A DNA stretch of 64,000 nt, taken from positions 15,702,129-15,766,128 of the forward strand of contig JABAKD010000002.1 in NCBI GenBank assembly GCA_012845835.1. Reading direction: 5' to 3'. Below the pieces are notes generated by a model, which worked only from the letters and a program-made list of their open reading frames with translations, was not told the origin of the DNA and did not search any database. Shown piece by piece: positions 43,900 through 54,574 of the stretch (its first letter is position 1; each line of letters opens with the position of its first letter). Source of the DNA: Undaria pinnatifida (taxonomy: Eukaryota > Sar > Phaeophyceae > Laminariales > Alariaceae). The position numbers were made by a program, and so were the translations under genes.

Positions 43900-44290
43900 A
43901 TAGATGTGTGGGATGATCGCAACATATGCACAGCAGTACAGTAGTAATCTATGGGCAGTATTTATATTAATCTACTACGGACAGCATTTATACTAGCCTA
44001 CTACTGGCAGTATTTATACTAACCTACTGTAGTTATCTATTGATACGGCATATCTAGCTTCAGAAGCGTGAGCATTTTCACAGTAGGATGTATACTGACA
44101 GTATTTTATCTACTGAACCAGTAGAATATTGCAGTAGTAATCTACTGATCCAGTACTTTTATCTACGGTCGGCAGTAGATATATGTATTTATATATATTG
44201 TAAGCAGTGAGCAGTGTAATATGCTGGCTGATCCATTAGATAGCTGCATCCGCCTGCTGCATACTGCAGTAGTACAGTAGGTTACTGCTT
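43900..44290. repeat. AT-rich short repeats with CAGTAGTAATCTACTG
   Basis: Diverged units of about 28-32 bp, (C/A)AGTATTTATACTAACCTACT, with frequent CAGTAG/CTACTG inversions. Hairpin-forming and A/T-rich. Confidence 0.75.
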
Positions 44291-44507
44291 TACGGAAGGA
44301 TATTGGATCAGTCTTCTGCCACACAACTGCAGCAGGTTTCACGGAAGGGTACTCGTTGCAGTTGTGTTAATGCTCAACCCTTTAGGTACCAAGAAAATAA
44401 CTACTGCCAGCAAATGGCTACTGCTACGGTATTAAACGTTAGGTTACTACTTAACACAAGGATACTGATCAGAAGGTTGCTGTCGACACGCACCAATTTA
44501 ATACAGA

Positions 44508-44779
44508 TCGGGAGAAAGTGCTACGACTGCATGCACACCCCGCCGGACAACGTAATCACCGAAAAGGACGTGATCATCACGAACGACGCGATAACGCGGC
44601 ACTTCAAGTGCGCGGTGAACGGGCGCAAAAGTATACCTGGCGAGCGTTCACGCCAATCGAGACCGTATCATCCAGGCTTCCAGGCGGTCGCCAAATTGGT
44701 CAAGGCCCAGCAGGACAAGCTGGACAACACGCGTGCGGCAGTGGACCTCAGCGCCCTCTTCGACGCCGATCCGGACTGA
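44508..44779 (+). CDS. Unrecognised C-terminal exon candidate
   Basis: From about 44507 (AATTTAATACAG before ATCGGGAGAAAG is a plausible acceptor) the sequence turns GC-rich and reads IGRKCYDCMHTPPDNVITEK then DVIITNDAITRHFKCAVNGR, with three Cys that could bind metal. It continues to a helical end AKLVKAQQDKLDNTRAAVDL and a stop at 44777-44779. Codon use shifts sharply from the AT-rich repeats upstream. Beyond the stop, Leu/Ser-rich frames resemble untranslated sequence with a doubled phrase (CGCTGCACCTGCTCTCTGAG near 44929 and 45041). No family is recognised, and upstream exons are not identified. It could be the last exon of a host gene or a captured fragment. Confidence 0.4.
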
Positions 44780-45300
44780 ACCTCTACGGTTGTGTTGTCG
44801 TTGTCTTGGTTTTCGGCGTGTGCTCGTGACTTTGCGGTTGCCTGCGCCATAAATAAGTTGACTCTTTGCCTGTGCAAAGATTCCCAACGTACCCTCTTTG
44901 GTGTGTGCCATGGATATTTGGTTCTGTCGCTGCACCTGCTCTCTGAGAGTAGGTCGCAGTTATTTGTGCGTCTCGGACTTCACCGACCTGTTTTTTTTAT
45001 TCGCCTTGGCGTGTGTCATAAAGAGGTTTTACTTCTGCCGCTGCACCTGCTCTCTGAGTAGGTCGCTGCTATTTCCGCGTCTAGGACTTACACCGAAATT
45101 TCTTACTCGCCTTCGGTGTGTGCCGGAGATACTGCACAGAGTTGAATATCATATTTCAACTGGCTTCTTTCTAATACAAAACAACTTCCTTCAATAATGG
45201 CTAATAATGTCCCTCAACGCTTAGGCGTGGTTTCTTTCGGGGATGTGACGGCCTCTTGGCCATAGACGTATATTTTTCGTCTACCGTCTTGCTTCACTAG

Positions 45301-46330
45301 CGCAACAAACAGTCTTGGCATTGCGGAGCGTGGGAATGGAAAGAGGAGACAACCAATTGTTGCTCTAATGGCGACTGCGCTGTTGAGCCTTTTCAAGACT
45401 CATCCCTTGGCATTGAACTCATGTTTACTGAAAGACAATTTTTACGTAATCATCGTAAATACAACGGCTTATTCAGTTTAACTATGCTCGGAGCTGCACC
45501 GACCCCCACGTGGACACAGCCCGCCTACCCTAGCATGTTTCAGCTTCATGGCCGAGCTTACCACCGTTTATTGGATGCCTTCCGTGGACAGTACGACGAG
45601 CGTACGCCTGTTGTAAACAAGGCTCGCATGTACATTTACGATGCCGAGATGATGCAGCAGGCCCTATCTGTGAACGGTTTGAACATGGACACCGTCGCAA
45701 CTTTGTCAGCTTCATTCACAACCCACAACTCATGGATAAGGCAATACAAATCCATATTACTAGATCTGAACAACAACGACGTGTCCGCAGATAACGTTGG
45801 CATCGAGTTTGCGCAAGTTACTAGGCAAACACACGGTTCGGTTATCGGTGACGCCCCACCTCCAACAGGCAAAGAAATCACCGCGCTCATTTTCGAAGAC
45901 GACCCCAAAACGCGCGCACAAAGATTTGTGTACACTTTCTCCCGTGCCGGACCGGACAACCTATGCCGCCGCCCTCGGTTTGTCCCATTGTGGAACCCTG
46001 CTTACGAATTACTTCAATACAGCTTACTTTTTTTCAACGGAGAATCCGGCTGGAGTCCTGGCAGCAGCAAAGAGATTCCGTTCAAGAAATCACGAACGCT
46101 TTCAGTCACAAGTAACAAACATGTGAAGATATTTTTTTATGCGCGGCAACGCCTTATGTGCGAGAAAGTTTTCAAAATTTTGTCTGTCGTTAGTCAAGAG
46201 TGGGCATGTCATATCTATTCGCGCCAAGAAGAAAACAAACTATCCTTCTTTGGGTCGTCGCAGTGCCAAAAACGAATTACAACTTATAGCGCCCTTAACA
46301 GCGCCGTCAGTATGCACCCACAGATAAACG
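45301..46330 (+). pseudogene. Helitron N-terminal region (Helitron_like_N type), decayed
   Basis: The open frame after the TAG at 45298-45300 reads SWHCGAWEWKEETTNCCSNG, a Cys/His pattern typical of the start of Helitron Rep/helicase proteins. It continues FLRNHRKYNGLFSLTMLGA, RMYIYDAE (45625-45648) and YELLQYSLLFFNGESGW (about 46003-46053), in the order known for this domain. Continuous open frame 45421-46383 gives 320 residues, but conserved similarity fades after GESGWSPG; a shifted frame (to 46126, then 46139-46327) suggests a frameshift near 46100. The Rep (HUH) nuclease motifs and the N-terminal half of the helicase are absent, so a large internal deletion joins this part to the helicase C-terminus downstream. 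It would have replicated by rolling circle; it is not functional now. Confidence 0.8.
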
Positions 46331-46334
46331 CCTC

Positions 46335-46823
46335 CCGGCGTCTTTCCACGCATCTCCTGCTACCCGAAACAAAAAACAGCTAGATGCCATGAGTGTTGTC
46401 GCTCGTAAAGGCAACTTTGACACTGGCATCGTTAACGGTGAAACATGCGTTGTGCGAGCCGTATCCCCACGCATTGTTGACGTTGAGGTCATAGCTCCAG
46501 ATTCCCCCCTCATCAAAATACCACAAACTTTGTTAGAAGTTAAAGTCGGGTCCAAAGGAATCACATTCCATCGCAGACAATTTCCCCCACGCGTTTGCTA
46601 CGCAGTTACCGTCAACAAAAGCCAAGGCCAGATTTTGTCTAAAGTCGGTCTCGACCTTCGAGATGACGTCTTCTGCCATGGTCAGCTATAAGTCGCATTA
46701 AGCCGAACTACGTGCAGTGCCAACATCATGTGTCTAGTTCGCCCTGAACGTTTAATTAACGGTGTACCTCTCGTGGCTAATTGCGTCTTCAAGCCGTTCA
46801 TAACCGCAGCTACAGGACTCTGA
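46335..46823 (+). pseudogene. Helitron helicase C-terminal part (Pif1-like), with stop in motif VI region
   Basis: The frame reads QLDAMSVVARKGNFDTGIVN then GETCVVRAV, through HRRQFPPRVCYAVTVNKSQG (a conserved Pif1-like/Helitron helicase motif) to DVFCHGQL. There a TAA (46689-46691) replaces the Tyr expected in HGQLYVALSR; translation past the stop gives VALSRTTCSANIMCLV, confirming the same frame. It ends with TGA at 46821-46823. The N-terminal motifs (Walker A, DEAD-like) are missing. It lies directly downstream of the N-terminal remnant, so the two are remains of one Helitron. Confidence 0.85.
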
Positions 46824-47300
46824 TTGCCCCAATTCAGTCCGCTCTTCTATCGACCACCGCTCCTTCCATACGCTGTCACTTCAGCACAACTGCCACCTTC
46901 ACGGCGCCATCCTCCTGATAACGGCTGGAACATCGTCGACGAAGTAGGCGACGGCGCCTGCCTTTTAAGAACTATTGCACGACGAGTGTTTGGCAACCCT
47001 GAGCTTCACCCCCAAGTTCGAAGCGAAATCGTTTCGCACATAGCACAAAACTCTCAACAATACATCAATACATCATGCACATATCCAACGGGTTCGGGAA
47101 CCAACCAATCCACATCCTTGGGAGCGCCCCACGTACTTACCACAACCTGCAAGACTACCTCCTAATTATGTCACACCCAAACGCTTGCGCCGGCTGCATC
47201 GAAATTGCTGCTCCAACACAATTGTATAACATTGCCATGAACATTACATTCTCAGGGTCGTCCCTGCCTTCGTTTCCGATGAACCCCAGCCATTTACATA
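46824..47300 (+). pseudogene. OTU-like cysteine protease domain of the Helitron
   Basis: In the same frame right after the helicase stop the translation reads WNIVDEVGDGACLLRTIARR then VFGNPELHPQVRSEIVSHI. DGxC with the Cys at 46959-46961 is the OTU active-site motif, followed by the usual LR..IV..I helix. A frameshift near 47090 moves the rest into the frame starting 47075 (YHNLQDYLLIMSHPNACAGC, then IEIAAPTQLYNIAMNI, the typical second half of an OTU fold). The catalytic His end is cut by the SINE that begins at 47301. OTU domains are known in Helitrons of plants, animals and protists. Not functional. Confidence 0.75.
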
Positions 47301-47612
47301 TTCTTTGTTTTTTTTCTTGTCGCACACTTTTACTTTCCAGCTTCTGGACAAGCGGTGGTCGCAGGTGTCGTCCCTTCTCCCCCCCGGTTCTTGACTTCAA
47401 TTTTTATCGCGCATAGGGTTCAGCAATCCCACTTCTCGTCGATTTTTCATCGAGTGTTGCTAACTCACGCTCTCGCGCTTTCCGCAAGTCAATTTGTGCA
47501 CAAGAAAAAGTCCCAACGAATTTATACGAGTATGCACTCGGCGGGGCTCGAACTCTCGAAACTGACCTATACCAGGCTCGAGGATAACCTGATACGCCAC
47601 CGGGGCGACCGG
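47301..47612 (-). mobile_element. tRNA-derived SINE, copy 2, inside the Helitron OTU region
   Basis: Same element as 42242-42560 with the same head, body and order, and high identity. The A tail is short and interrupted (T tract 47308-47315). The flanks share TATTCT (about 47299-47304 and 47614-47619), a possible 6-bp target duplication. The B-box reads GAGTTCGAGCCCCGCC on the minus strand. Confidence 0.85.
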
Positions 47613-47689
47613 CTATTCTATACCAACCCAACTCCATGTATTATTCTACTCTGCTTCCACTAAACAATGATGTTAATAGTTGAAAACCA

Positions 47690-47980
47690 CGACACTTGCG
47701 TCACCCCACGTCCGAAGGGGAAACTTGTATCATGTACTAATTCTTCGCCTTTTATGTGGGTTCTGTTGACCACATGTCATACAACAATATCATGTTTAAT
47801 ATTATAATACCTACCCTTTATGCGGGTACAGAATGGTTATGTAAAATGGTCCTGTTGACCCTGAAAACATCCAGGGGAGTCTCCGACCTATATCCTTCAT
47901 GAGGACAGAATATAGAACACGCGCTAACGACCTTCCGTAAAATTTGTGAAGCTGTGTATAAACCTGATGAAAATATGAAA
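47690..47980. repeat. Fragments of the CCGAAGGGGAAA repeat and spacer
   Basis: TGCGTCACCCCACGTCCGAA, GGGGAAACTTGTATCATGTA at about 47697-47738 matches the fragment at about 49700-49740 and the cluster at 15.4-16.1 kb. The rest is AT-rich with no gene. Confidence 0.55.
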
Positions 47981-47981
47981 A

Positions 47982-48140
47982 ACGTCAGTCGTGAGTACGA
48001 CCGATTGAACGGTTGAAACTCGACTTTGCAAGCTGCGTGGTACATTAGATCTGTGTTTCATTTATGATATGGTGTTTGTGTTTTGTAAATCGAAACCATT
48101 CAATCGGTCGTACTCACAGCTGACGTTTTTCAATTTTTTT
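47982..48140. mobile_element. MITE-like inverted pair of the AACGTCAG repeat
   Basis: The left arm GAAAAACGTCAGTCGTGAGT with ACGACCGATTGAACGGTT (47982-48019) is mirrored by the right arm about 48098-48136 (AACCATTCAATCGGTCGTAC, TCACAGCTGACGTTTTTC). About 80 bp lie between. This is the only place in the window where the dispersed repeat occurs as an inverted pair, and it may show the true ends of the element. Confidence 0.6.
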
Positions 48141-49840
48141 TAATCAAAACCTAAAGCCTAATAAAGAAAGTCGTATAAGATGACATTGCAGAACTAAGTG
48201 CTAATTCGATGCGGCTGGCCGGTGAGGCTTCCGTGCCTGCTGGCGGGCCTTTCATAGTGTTGTTGCCTGCTGGCGGGCCTGTTGTTGGACCTTTCTTTCT
48301 TTTTGGGCTGGTCTGCAAAAGTTTCATCAGCTGCTGCCGTTCGTTTTTTCCCAGCAAACGCTGCTGCTCACAACGTCAGCACATTTCGTGTCGCACTTGG
48401 AGCTGAATTTTCACCGCTATACTACATCGCTGTCCCCGAAGCGTCCAGCGTCCAACGCCACCGCCAGCCCCCCCGCGCCGCCGCAGCCGCCGCAGCCGCT
48501 GCTGCTGCTGCTGCTGCCGTTGGTGTCTACTGCGTAAGTTTCTAGAGATGAAAAAATCAGCTGTCTGTGGCCATGACTTCGCCTAGCCTATCTTCCTTGC
48601 TACACACTCGTTTCATGAAGGAGTGTCTGTGCGTGGGGAGCATGGGGGGCGGGAGCTGGCTGTGATTATGGCACTAGTGCTTTGACTGAGCACCTTAGGG
48701 GAAGGCGCTCAAGTGCTGGCTGCGGCGGTTGCCGTTGCTGCAGCAACGTGTTGCGCGAACTCGCATCGTTTGTGTGGGAGCACCCTACACAGCTAGCTGC
48801 ATGCAGCTTCGAGTATCATGATAACTACTTGCCAGAAAACTTGATGCATCTGATGTCTGATGGGCCTGGAGGTACATTGTTTTTTTGCTGGTTACACACA
48901 AGGTTACACAGCATGTAGTATTACGTGGACTGTTGTAATCGCATCAAACGTGATGAGCACAGCAACAATCAGTTTGAAGTTGCATTCGAATGCTTATTCG
49001 CCGGGTACATGAAAGTCGCAGCTATTACTGCACACTCTGTAGATTCGGTAAACTTGCACTGGTATGGCCAGATGTGGTGGAAGAACGAGTTTAGAAGGAA
49101 ACAACTCGAGTAGCATTTGTTGCGGAACATTTTTAGTCTACTTGCTCACAATGACGTTGCAGACAGGATGTGGAATTATGAACAGTGAGGTTGCTGGTTC
49201 GATTCTCTTCGTCTTGCCCGTAAAAAGAAAAAAGAAGGGGTTTTCTCACGTTCAAGAACCTGTAAAACTCAACCACTCAAAAACAACGATGAGAGCAATA
49301 TAGAATCATTGCATGTCACTCCAATACCGAAAAATGCATTGGACACTGGCTATCTCATCGGGGTTCTTGGCATAATCTGGGAAATATGTCAGGTTTAGTG
49401 GGGGAGAATGTGGTGGAAAAACGAGTTTAGAAGCAAGCAACTCGAGTAGCATTTGTTGCGCAACATTTTTAGTCTACTTCCTCACACAGAACATTAGTAG
49501 TACTCGTACAAGATACCTGGTAGGCTACATCAGCGTCATCAGCATAATGTATTTGGGCCGTTCTTACAGCAGTAGTACCTTCATTTCCGATACACCCGGA
49601 TCAATTACATTGCAGTATACTCCGTAGTATATAGCTGCATGCTCTACAGTAAGGATGCGGGCGAACGCACGGGGGTGCAAAATGCGAAAGCATTAGCCTC
49701 TTGCGTCGCCCTTCATCCGAAGGGGAACCTTGTATTCTGTTACTTATCATGCATACTTTTGTATCCAATTAGCACACCAATACGTATCTGAACACTTTGA
49801 TGTACGGATAATCTCTCATTAGTTGATGCTTTATTAGGTA
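48140..49840. other. Unassigned region with GCC/GCT triplet run
   Basis: A GCCGCCGCAGCCGCTGCTGC run lies at about 48477-48520. The segment with GTTTAGAAGGAAACAACTCG and AGCATTTGTTGCGGAACATT at 49090-49140 recurs at 49426-49470 (direct repeat about 336 bp apart). A B-box-like word GGTTCGATTCT occurs near 49197 without a tRNA fold around it. No gene is called. Confidence 0.4.
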
Positions 49841-49856
49841 CTAGTAGGGTACCGGT

Positions 49857-50010
49857 TTGTTTGTTTGTTTTTTTATCCTCCAGCGGATGCGGAAATAAAA
49901 GCGTAAGCTCACCACACTACCACGTATTTTCGTACACGTCGTGTGTCGGTTTAACTCAAATGCATTCGCAATCCAGCGCTAGATGGCGTGTCCTTCGGTT
50001 CCCGCAATAG
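49857..50010 (-). mobile_element. Small SINE-like element, copy 2
   Basis: Same family as 63067-63215. A T-rich tail side (GTTTGTTTGTTTTTTTA) is followed by TCCTCCAGCGGATGCGGAAA, AAGCTCACCACACTACCACG, GTCGTGTGTCGGTTTAACTC, ATTCGCAATCCAGCGCTAG and CCTTCGG. About 150 bp. Confidence 0.7.
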
Positions 50011-50079
50011 CGATAGCGCGAGCTATCCCTATCGGCGGTCCCCGTTACTACTCCGATTTTCTATTTTACTAAAGCAGTA

Positions 50080-50560
50080 GTAGGGTACACTTGTGTAGTT
50101 GGGTAATTGTGTGCTTTAGGTGGCGAATTTTGAACAAAATCCAACACATGTGTTTCTTATTGTACTTTCTACTATACTGCTGTAGTATACGAGTATACGT
50201 GGCGGATGGTTTGTGGGTGGATGGTTTGTCGGGTTTGTTGGTACTTGTGGTACATGGGTGAGTTTTTCACTACGTATAATGGCGGGTTCTGGCATACTTC
50301 AGGATCTCAACGAAGTTATCTGTCCTTTAGGTAGCGAATTTTGAACAAGATCCAATACATCTGTTTCTTACGGTATTTTCTACTATTCTACTGCCCCAGC
50401 TTATACATGGCGGATGGTTTGTGGGTGGATGGTTTTATCATGGTTGTTGGTACTTGTGGTATAATACGTGGGTAAGTTTTTTCGGTTGATGAAGGTGGTT
50501 CTGTTGTTTTATTTTTTGTTTTTTGTTTTATACAGCGTTTACCTTATTTTTTCAGGGCTT
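50080..50560 (+). repeat. GGCGAATTTTGAACAA repeat family, two adjacent copies
   Basis: Copies at about 50120-50300 and 50325-50560 share GGCGAATTTTGAACAA, a CTGTTTCTTA..TACTTTCTACTA stretch, TGGCGGATGGTTTGTGGGTG, GATGG, TTGGTACTTGTGGTA and GGGTGAGTTTTTT. Further copies are at 52066-52345 and 55195-55500. No protein frame is conserved. Confidence 0.8.
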
Positions 50561-50561
50561 T

Positions 50562-50930
50562 TCACGGGTCATGACCCGACCCGCGGGTCGGGTCAAGGGG
50601 GTTTCAAAATCTCGCGGGTCGGGTCGGGTCGGGTCATTACGTTCTAAAATCTCACAGGTCGGATCGGATCAGGTCAAGAGGTTTTCCAAATCTCGCGGGT
50701 CGGGTCGGGTCGGGTCAAGAGGCTTCAAATTCTCGCGGGTCGGGTCGGGCTGGGTCAAGAGGTTTCAAAATCTCGCGGGTCGGGTCGGGTCGGGTCAAGA
50801 AGGTTTCAAAATCTCGCGGGTCGGGTCGGGTCATGACCCGCGAGATACGGGTCACTTCGCGGGTCAAGCCATAATGACCCGTGAGTTGTTTTGGACTGAC
50901 CCGCGGGTCAAACCCGCGGATCTGGCCGGC
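50562..50930. repeat. GGGTC array 1 (40-bp units, G-quadruplex-prone)
   Basis: Units of about 40 bp: TCTCGCGGGTCGGGTCGGGT, CGGGTCAAGAGGTTTCAAAA. Several units have four consecutive GGG runs separated by TC, the classic G-quadruplex pattern. The array opens with an inverted start (CACGGGTCATGACCCGACCC) and closes with CATGACCCGCGAGATACGGG, so the outer ends are dyads. The 230-residue frame 50523-51215 is a by-product. Confidence 0.85.
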
Positions 50931-50939
50931 GGATCCGCC

Positions 50940-51600
50940 TTGTTCAAACTTACAGCTGAGAGCCACAGTGATGCCGCGCAGGCGCCGCGGGTCGGGCCCG
51001 CGGGTCCGCCAATAAAATACAAACATTTCCACTTCCTGCCTTCCTCGTGCCGATGCTCCGATCATATGTCATCACAGCGTGCGGAACAATCACCAGGCAG
51101 TACCCCTAGCTACTCGTACCAAGGCATACAGCAGTGTGACGCGAATCCCGTACCTACTGAAGCCGTAACAACAGTAGCAGTAGTAATATTACGGTCATAC
51201 CAGTACGAAATGTGACCAAACGTGAAACTTTGGCAAGGAAGGGCAGTCGTCGTCGAAGCAGCAGCAGACAACGCATCCTCGCGGATCGCAGCCCCTGCTG
51301 ACACATTCGCCCCCCCAGTTGTGGGTTGCTGCCGGAGGCGGCTCAGCTAGGCTGCTTGCCGGGGCCGGAGATTGCACTTATAACTTATAACTTATAACTA
51401 GCTCGCTCGTCGGGTCGCTCGTCGGGTCGACCCGGTGATCTAGCGGTACGGGCAAGTCTATGCATGTTGGTTTCTCTCCTATTTCTCGCGCGCACACCAC
51501 ATGACATAATCATCAGCTGCAAACAATGCCGGTAAAAAACGCAGAGAACACGACATACTGGGAAAAGTACGAGGGACCAAGGACCAACCGACCGACCGAG
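50940..51600. other. Spacer between the GGGTC arrays
   Basis: No recognised gene. It contains short ACTTATA repeats (51374-51397) and CTCGTCGGGTCG doublets (51405-51430). Confidence 0.4.
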
Positions 51601-51604
51601 GTAT

Positions 51605-52015
51605 ACATGCTTTGACCCGTGACTTTTTGACTTTGACCCGCGAGAAATGTCACGGGTCAAGTTAACGTGACCCGCCAGACGACCCGAATCTCGCGGGTCA
51701 CCCGGATTGTCGCGGGTCGGGTCGGGTCGGGTCAGGACGATTTCAAAATCTCGCGGGTCGGGTCGGATCGGATTAAGACGTCTCGAAAATCTCGCGGGTC
51801 GGGTCGGGTCGGGTCAAGACGTCTCGAAAATCTCGCGGGTCGGGTCAGGTCGGGTCAAGACGTCTCGAAAATCTTGCGGGTCGGGTCGGGTCGTGTCAAG
51901 ACGTTTCTCGAAAATCTTGCGGGTCGGGTCGGGTCAGCTGACCCGACCCGACCCGACCCGACCCGACCCGACCCGACCCGACCCGACCCGCGAGATTTGA
52001 CCCGACCCGTGAAAA
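51605..52015. repeat. GGGTC array 2 with a run of (ACCCG)n
   Basis: Same 40-bp unit with CAAGACGTCTCGAAAATCTC. It ends in at least ten ACCCG pentamers in the opposite sense (51940-51990), then CGCGAGATTTGACCCGACCC and GTGAAAAGC, the inverse of the AGGGCTTTTCACGGGTC start of array 1. Arrays 1 and 2 therefore look like two halves or copies of one element with inverted ends, both next to the GGCGAATTTT repeat family. Confidence 0.85.
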
Positions 52016-52065
52016 GCTCTGATTTTTTCACTATAATGGCGGATTTTGCATACACTATAAGACAG

Positions 52066-52345
52066 TAGTTATCTATACTCTAGGCGGCGAATTTTGGGCA
52101 AGATTCAAGATATCTGGTTCTTACTGTACTTTCGTTTTATTATACTGCTCTAGCGTATGCATGGTGGATGGTTTGTGGGTGGATGGCTTTGTTGGGGTCG
52201 TTGGTGCTTGTGGTATAATATGTGGGTGAGTTTTTTCTACTCAATGGGAGTTGTTCTGTTGTTGTTTTTTGTTTTTTACTACTTGAAGCATCTAATTTAT
52301 TTATTTTTTCTCCACTATAATGGGTTTTGTCATTCTTGGATTTGT
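52066..52345 (+). repeat. GGCGAATTTTGAACAA repeat family, copy 3
   Basis: Copy directly after GGGTC array 2 (GGCGAATTTTGGGCAAGATT, GGATGGTTTGTGGGTGGATG, GGTGCTTGTGGTATAATATG). Confidence 0.8.
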
Positions 52346-52349
52346 ACGT

Positions 52350-53180
52350 GAGTTGTATGATACGTACTCGTACCTCTGGTAGGTTTTAGGCAGAGTTTCA
52401 ATATTTGAACATTAAGATTCGGGTGTTACGACCGTTGCTAATGGCAAGGCAATGTTGCACAAAGAAGTTGAAGATACCAGCGAAATAGACCGTTCTGGCA
52501 CAAAAATCTCTTCATAAAAATGGACCGTTGGCAAAGTCACTGCTTTTGGTACCCCGATCTAGGTCACAGACGTTCCTGGCATTCTCGTTTCGCCGCCTAT
52601 AGATCAAGATGCTGACATATGATTTCCAAAAAATGTGTACGTCGTATGGTAAAAACGAGTCTAGATGCAGAAGTTAACAACAATGTTCGATATATTCGGT
52701 GGCATTATTTAGGGGGGTGGTTGTGCGATTTCGAAAACCCGAAACACACACAAACGCGCCGCAGTGCCACAGCTCGGCAAATGGCCCAGGGGGCTGCCGC
52801 ATCTTTGCGAGTTGCTGCTGTTCTGTGTGTGTGCGCGCGGGAGGGGAATGCGGCGTAAACCTCGAGATAGCACCTGGAGAAGTTATACCTTGTCCCGATC
52901 TCCGCCGAAATCCCCCTTTTCGCTGGATTTTCCGATTTTGGAAATTGTCAAGACCCAACATTCGTCTCCACATGCAGTGTACAGATCTTACGTAGGGCGG
53001 ATCTTGATGAAATCAAGATCTATGACCTACATCGGAGTACCATAAACTGCGGCCTAATGGCAAGGCGATGTTGAAAAAAATGTTTCCAACTTTGTTTCGA
53101 AATTTGCTGCAGGCCAACTCTTATAATAGAAAGTTTCGGCAGTGGTTTTTAATTTTCCAGAATCAGAATGAACAGTTTAT
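52350..53180. other. Unassigned region
   Basis: Frames on both strands across 52619-53045 overlap and are unrecognised. No repeats of note. Confidence 0.35.
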
Positions 53181-53184
53181 CAAA

Positions 53185-53250
53185 ACTTGATAAACGTCAG
53201 CAGTGAGTACGACCGATGGAATGGTTGAAACTCAACTTTGCAAGCATTTC
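53185..53250 (+). repeat. AACGTCAG dispersed repeat copy
   Basis: AAACGTCAGCAGTGAGTACG, ACCGATGGAATGGTTGAAAC, TCAACTTTGCAAGC. Confidence 0.75.
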
Positions 53251-53254
53251 CAGA

Positions 53255-54560
53255 ACCAGAAAAAAAAAGACAACATGACGTTTTGTGCTGATTGGTGTAA
53301 ACATCGGCCGCGTGCAGAGAGGTTTCAAAATGTGTTATTTTTTTCGTGTTTTGCTTTTTTGCTTTTTTGGCCGAGCGAACGAACAGCAGCAAACAGCAGC
53401 GGGCAGCTAGCTACACAGCTAACCGGACTGTCTGTGCTTCGAAGTACGCAGCTGTAGCAACGGCACGTGGCCAGGACCTACGTCCCCGTGGTCGGATCAA
53501 ACATAAAATAAGGCAGCGGCTCTGTGTCAGTGGTTGTCAGCAATCAAAATCAACTCCCACATAGCTGTGGGTGTGTGCGAATTCGGGTCCGAGGTACCAG
53601 GTGTTTCTTTGTTACGCGCACGCTAGGTCACGAAATCGACGACCCTGCCAACCATAAGCTTGTGCGGAGACTGCCAGAGCAACAGAGCACGCAGCAGCAA
53701 CACGCAGCGGCAGTGCGCGGCGAGTAAGTACAATTCCCGCACGTTCAAAGACTCTTGCGCCTATTGGTCGCTGTAGCTGGCCGTCTTGGTAAGCCTCTCT
53801 CCCTAGCACCCTGCACCAACCACCCCCTCCCCGGAGTCTCCTCTCCTTTGCCCGTGTGGCATGCCAGCACCGATTCGAACTTTGGAGGAGGGGGCCCACA
53901 TTGTTGCGGCCGTTCCCTACTGCATGCGTGTCTCGCTGCTGCTGCTGCTGCTGTGGCTAGCTACTAGTGGTATGGGTTGTTCTTTGGTTGTTGGTTGGAG
54001 CGCTATTTGTGTCCAGGTAGGTAGGCGGTATAGGTGTGTGGGATTCGCATCAGAGCGCTATCTACATTATAGCACTGATACATCACATCTTGGGCCCTGT
54101 TCACTCTGGTTTTGAACCGTCCAGGGCGGCTTCGCGGCGGGTTGCCGCCCGCCTTGGCTCCGCGCATGCCCGTATTTTTCGCGGATGCATGACATGTATT
54201 ATGGGTGTAGGATTATAGGTAAATCGAGGCTGTACATGCGACAGCACTGCCAAGGGGGACATTTGAATGTACCGTCTTTGAATTCAGAGAAAGAAACACT
54301 GGAATCAGGTGCAATAAACCACGGCTACAAATTGCATCATCCGTCAGACGATGACAACAGAGCAGCAGCAGCAGCCCCCGCACAACTCTTATGTCCGTGT
54401 ATTTTCAACAAAAGCAGGAGCGGCAGCTGCGGCAGTTTGACATCAGCAAGTAGCAGTTCTAGTATAATATAAATAAGCATTAATGGTTATGCTCTACTTT
54501 GAACCGGTACATAAAGAACGAAAAAAGAGGGGGAGAGAATAAAAGTACTAGAGAATCGGA
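53255..54560. other. Unassigned region with GCAGCA/CTGCTG runs
   Basis: A CTGCTGCTGCTG run lies at about 53935-53955 and a GCAGCAGCAGC run at about 54363-54375. No recognised domain in short frames on either strand. Confidence 0.35.
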
Positions 54561-54574
54561 TAATGTACACACAT

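Noticed and set aside
49190-49215. B-box-like GGTTCGATTCT as a tRNA gene
   Set aside because: No complementary T-stem, anticodon arm or acceptor stem around it.
50523-51215. 230-residue frame across GGGTC array 1
   Set aside because: Open because the 40-bp repeat lacks stops; translation is a repeat artefact.
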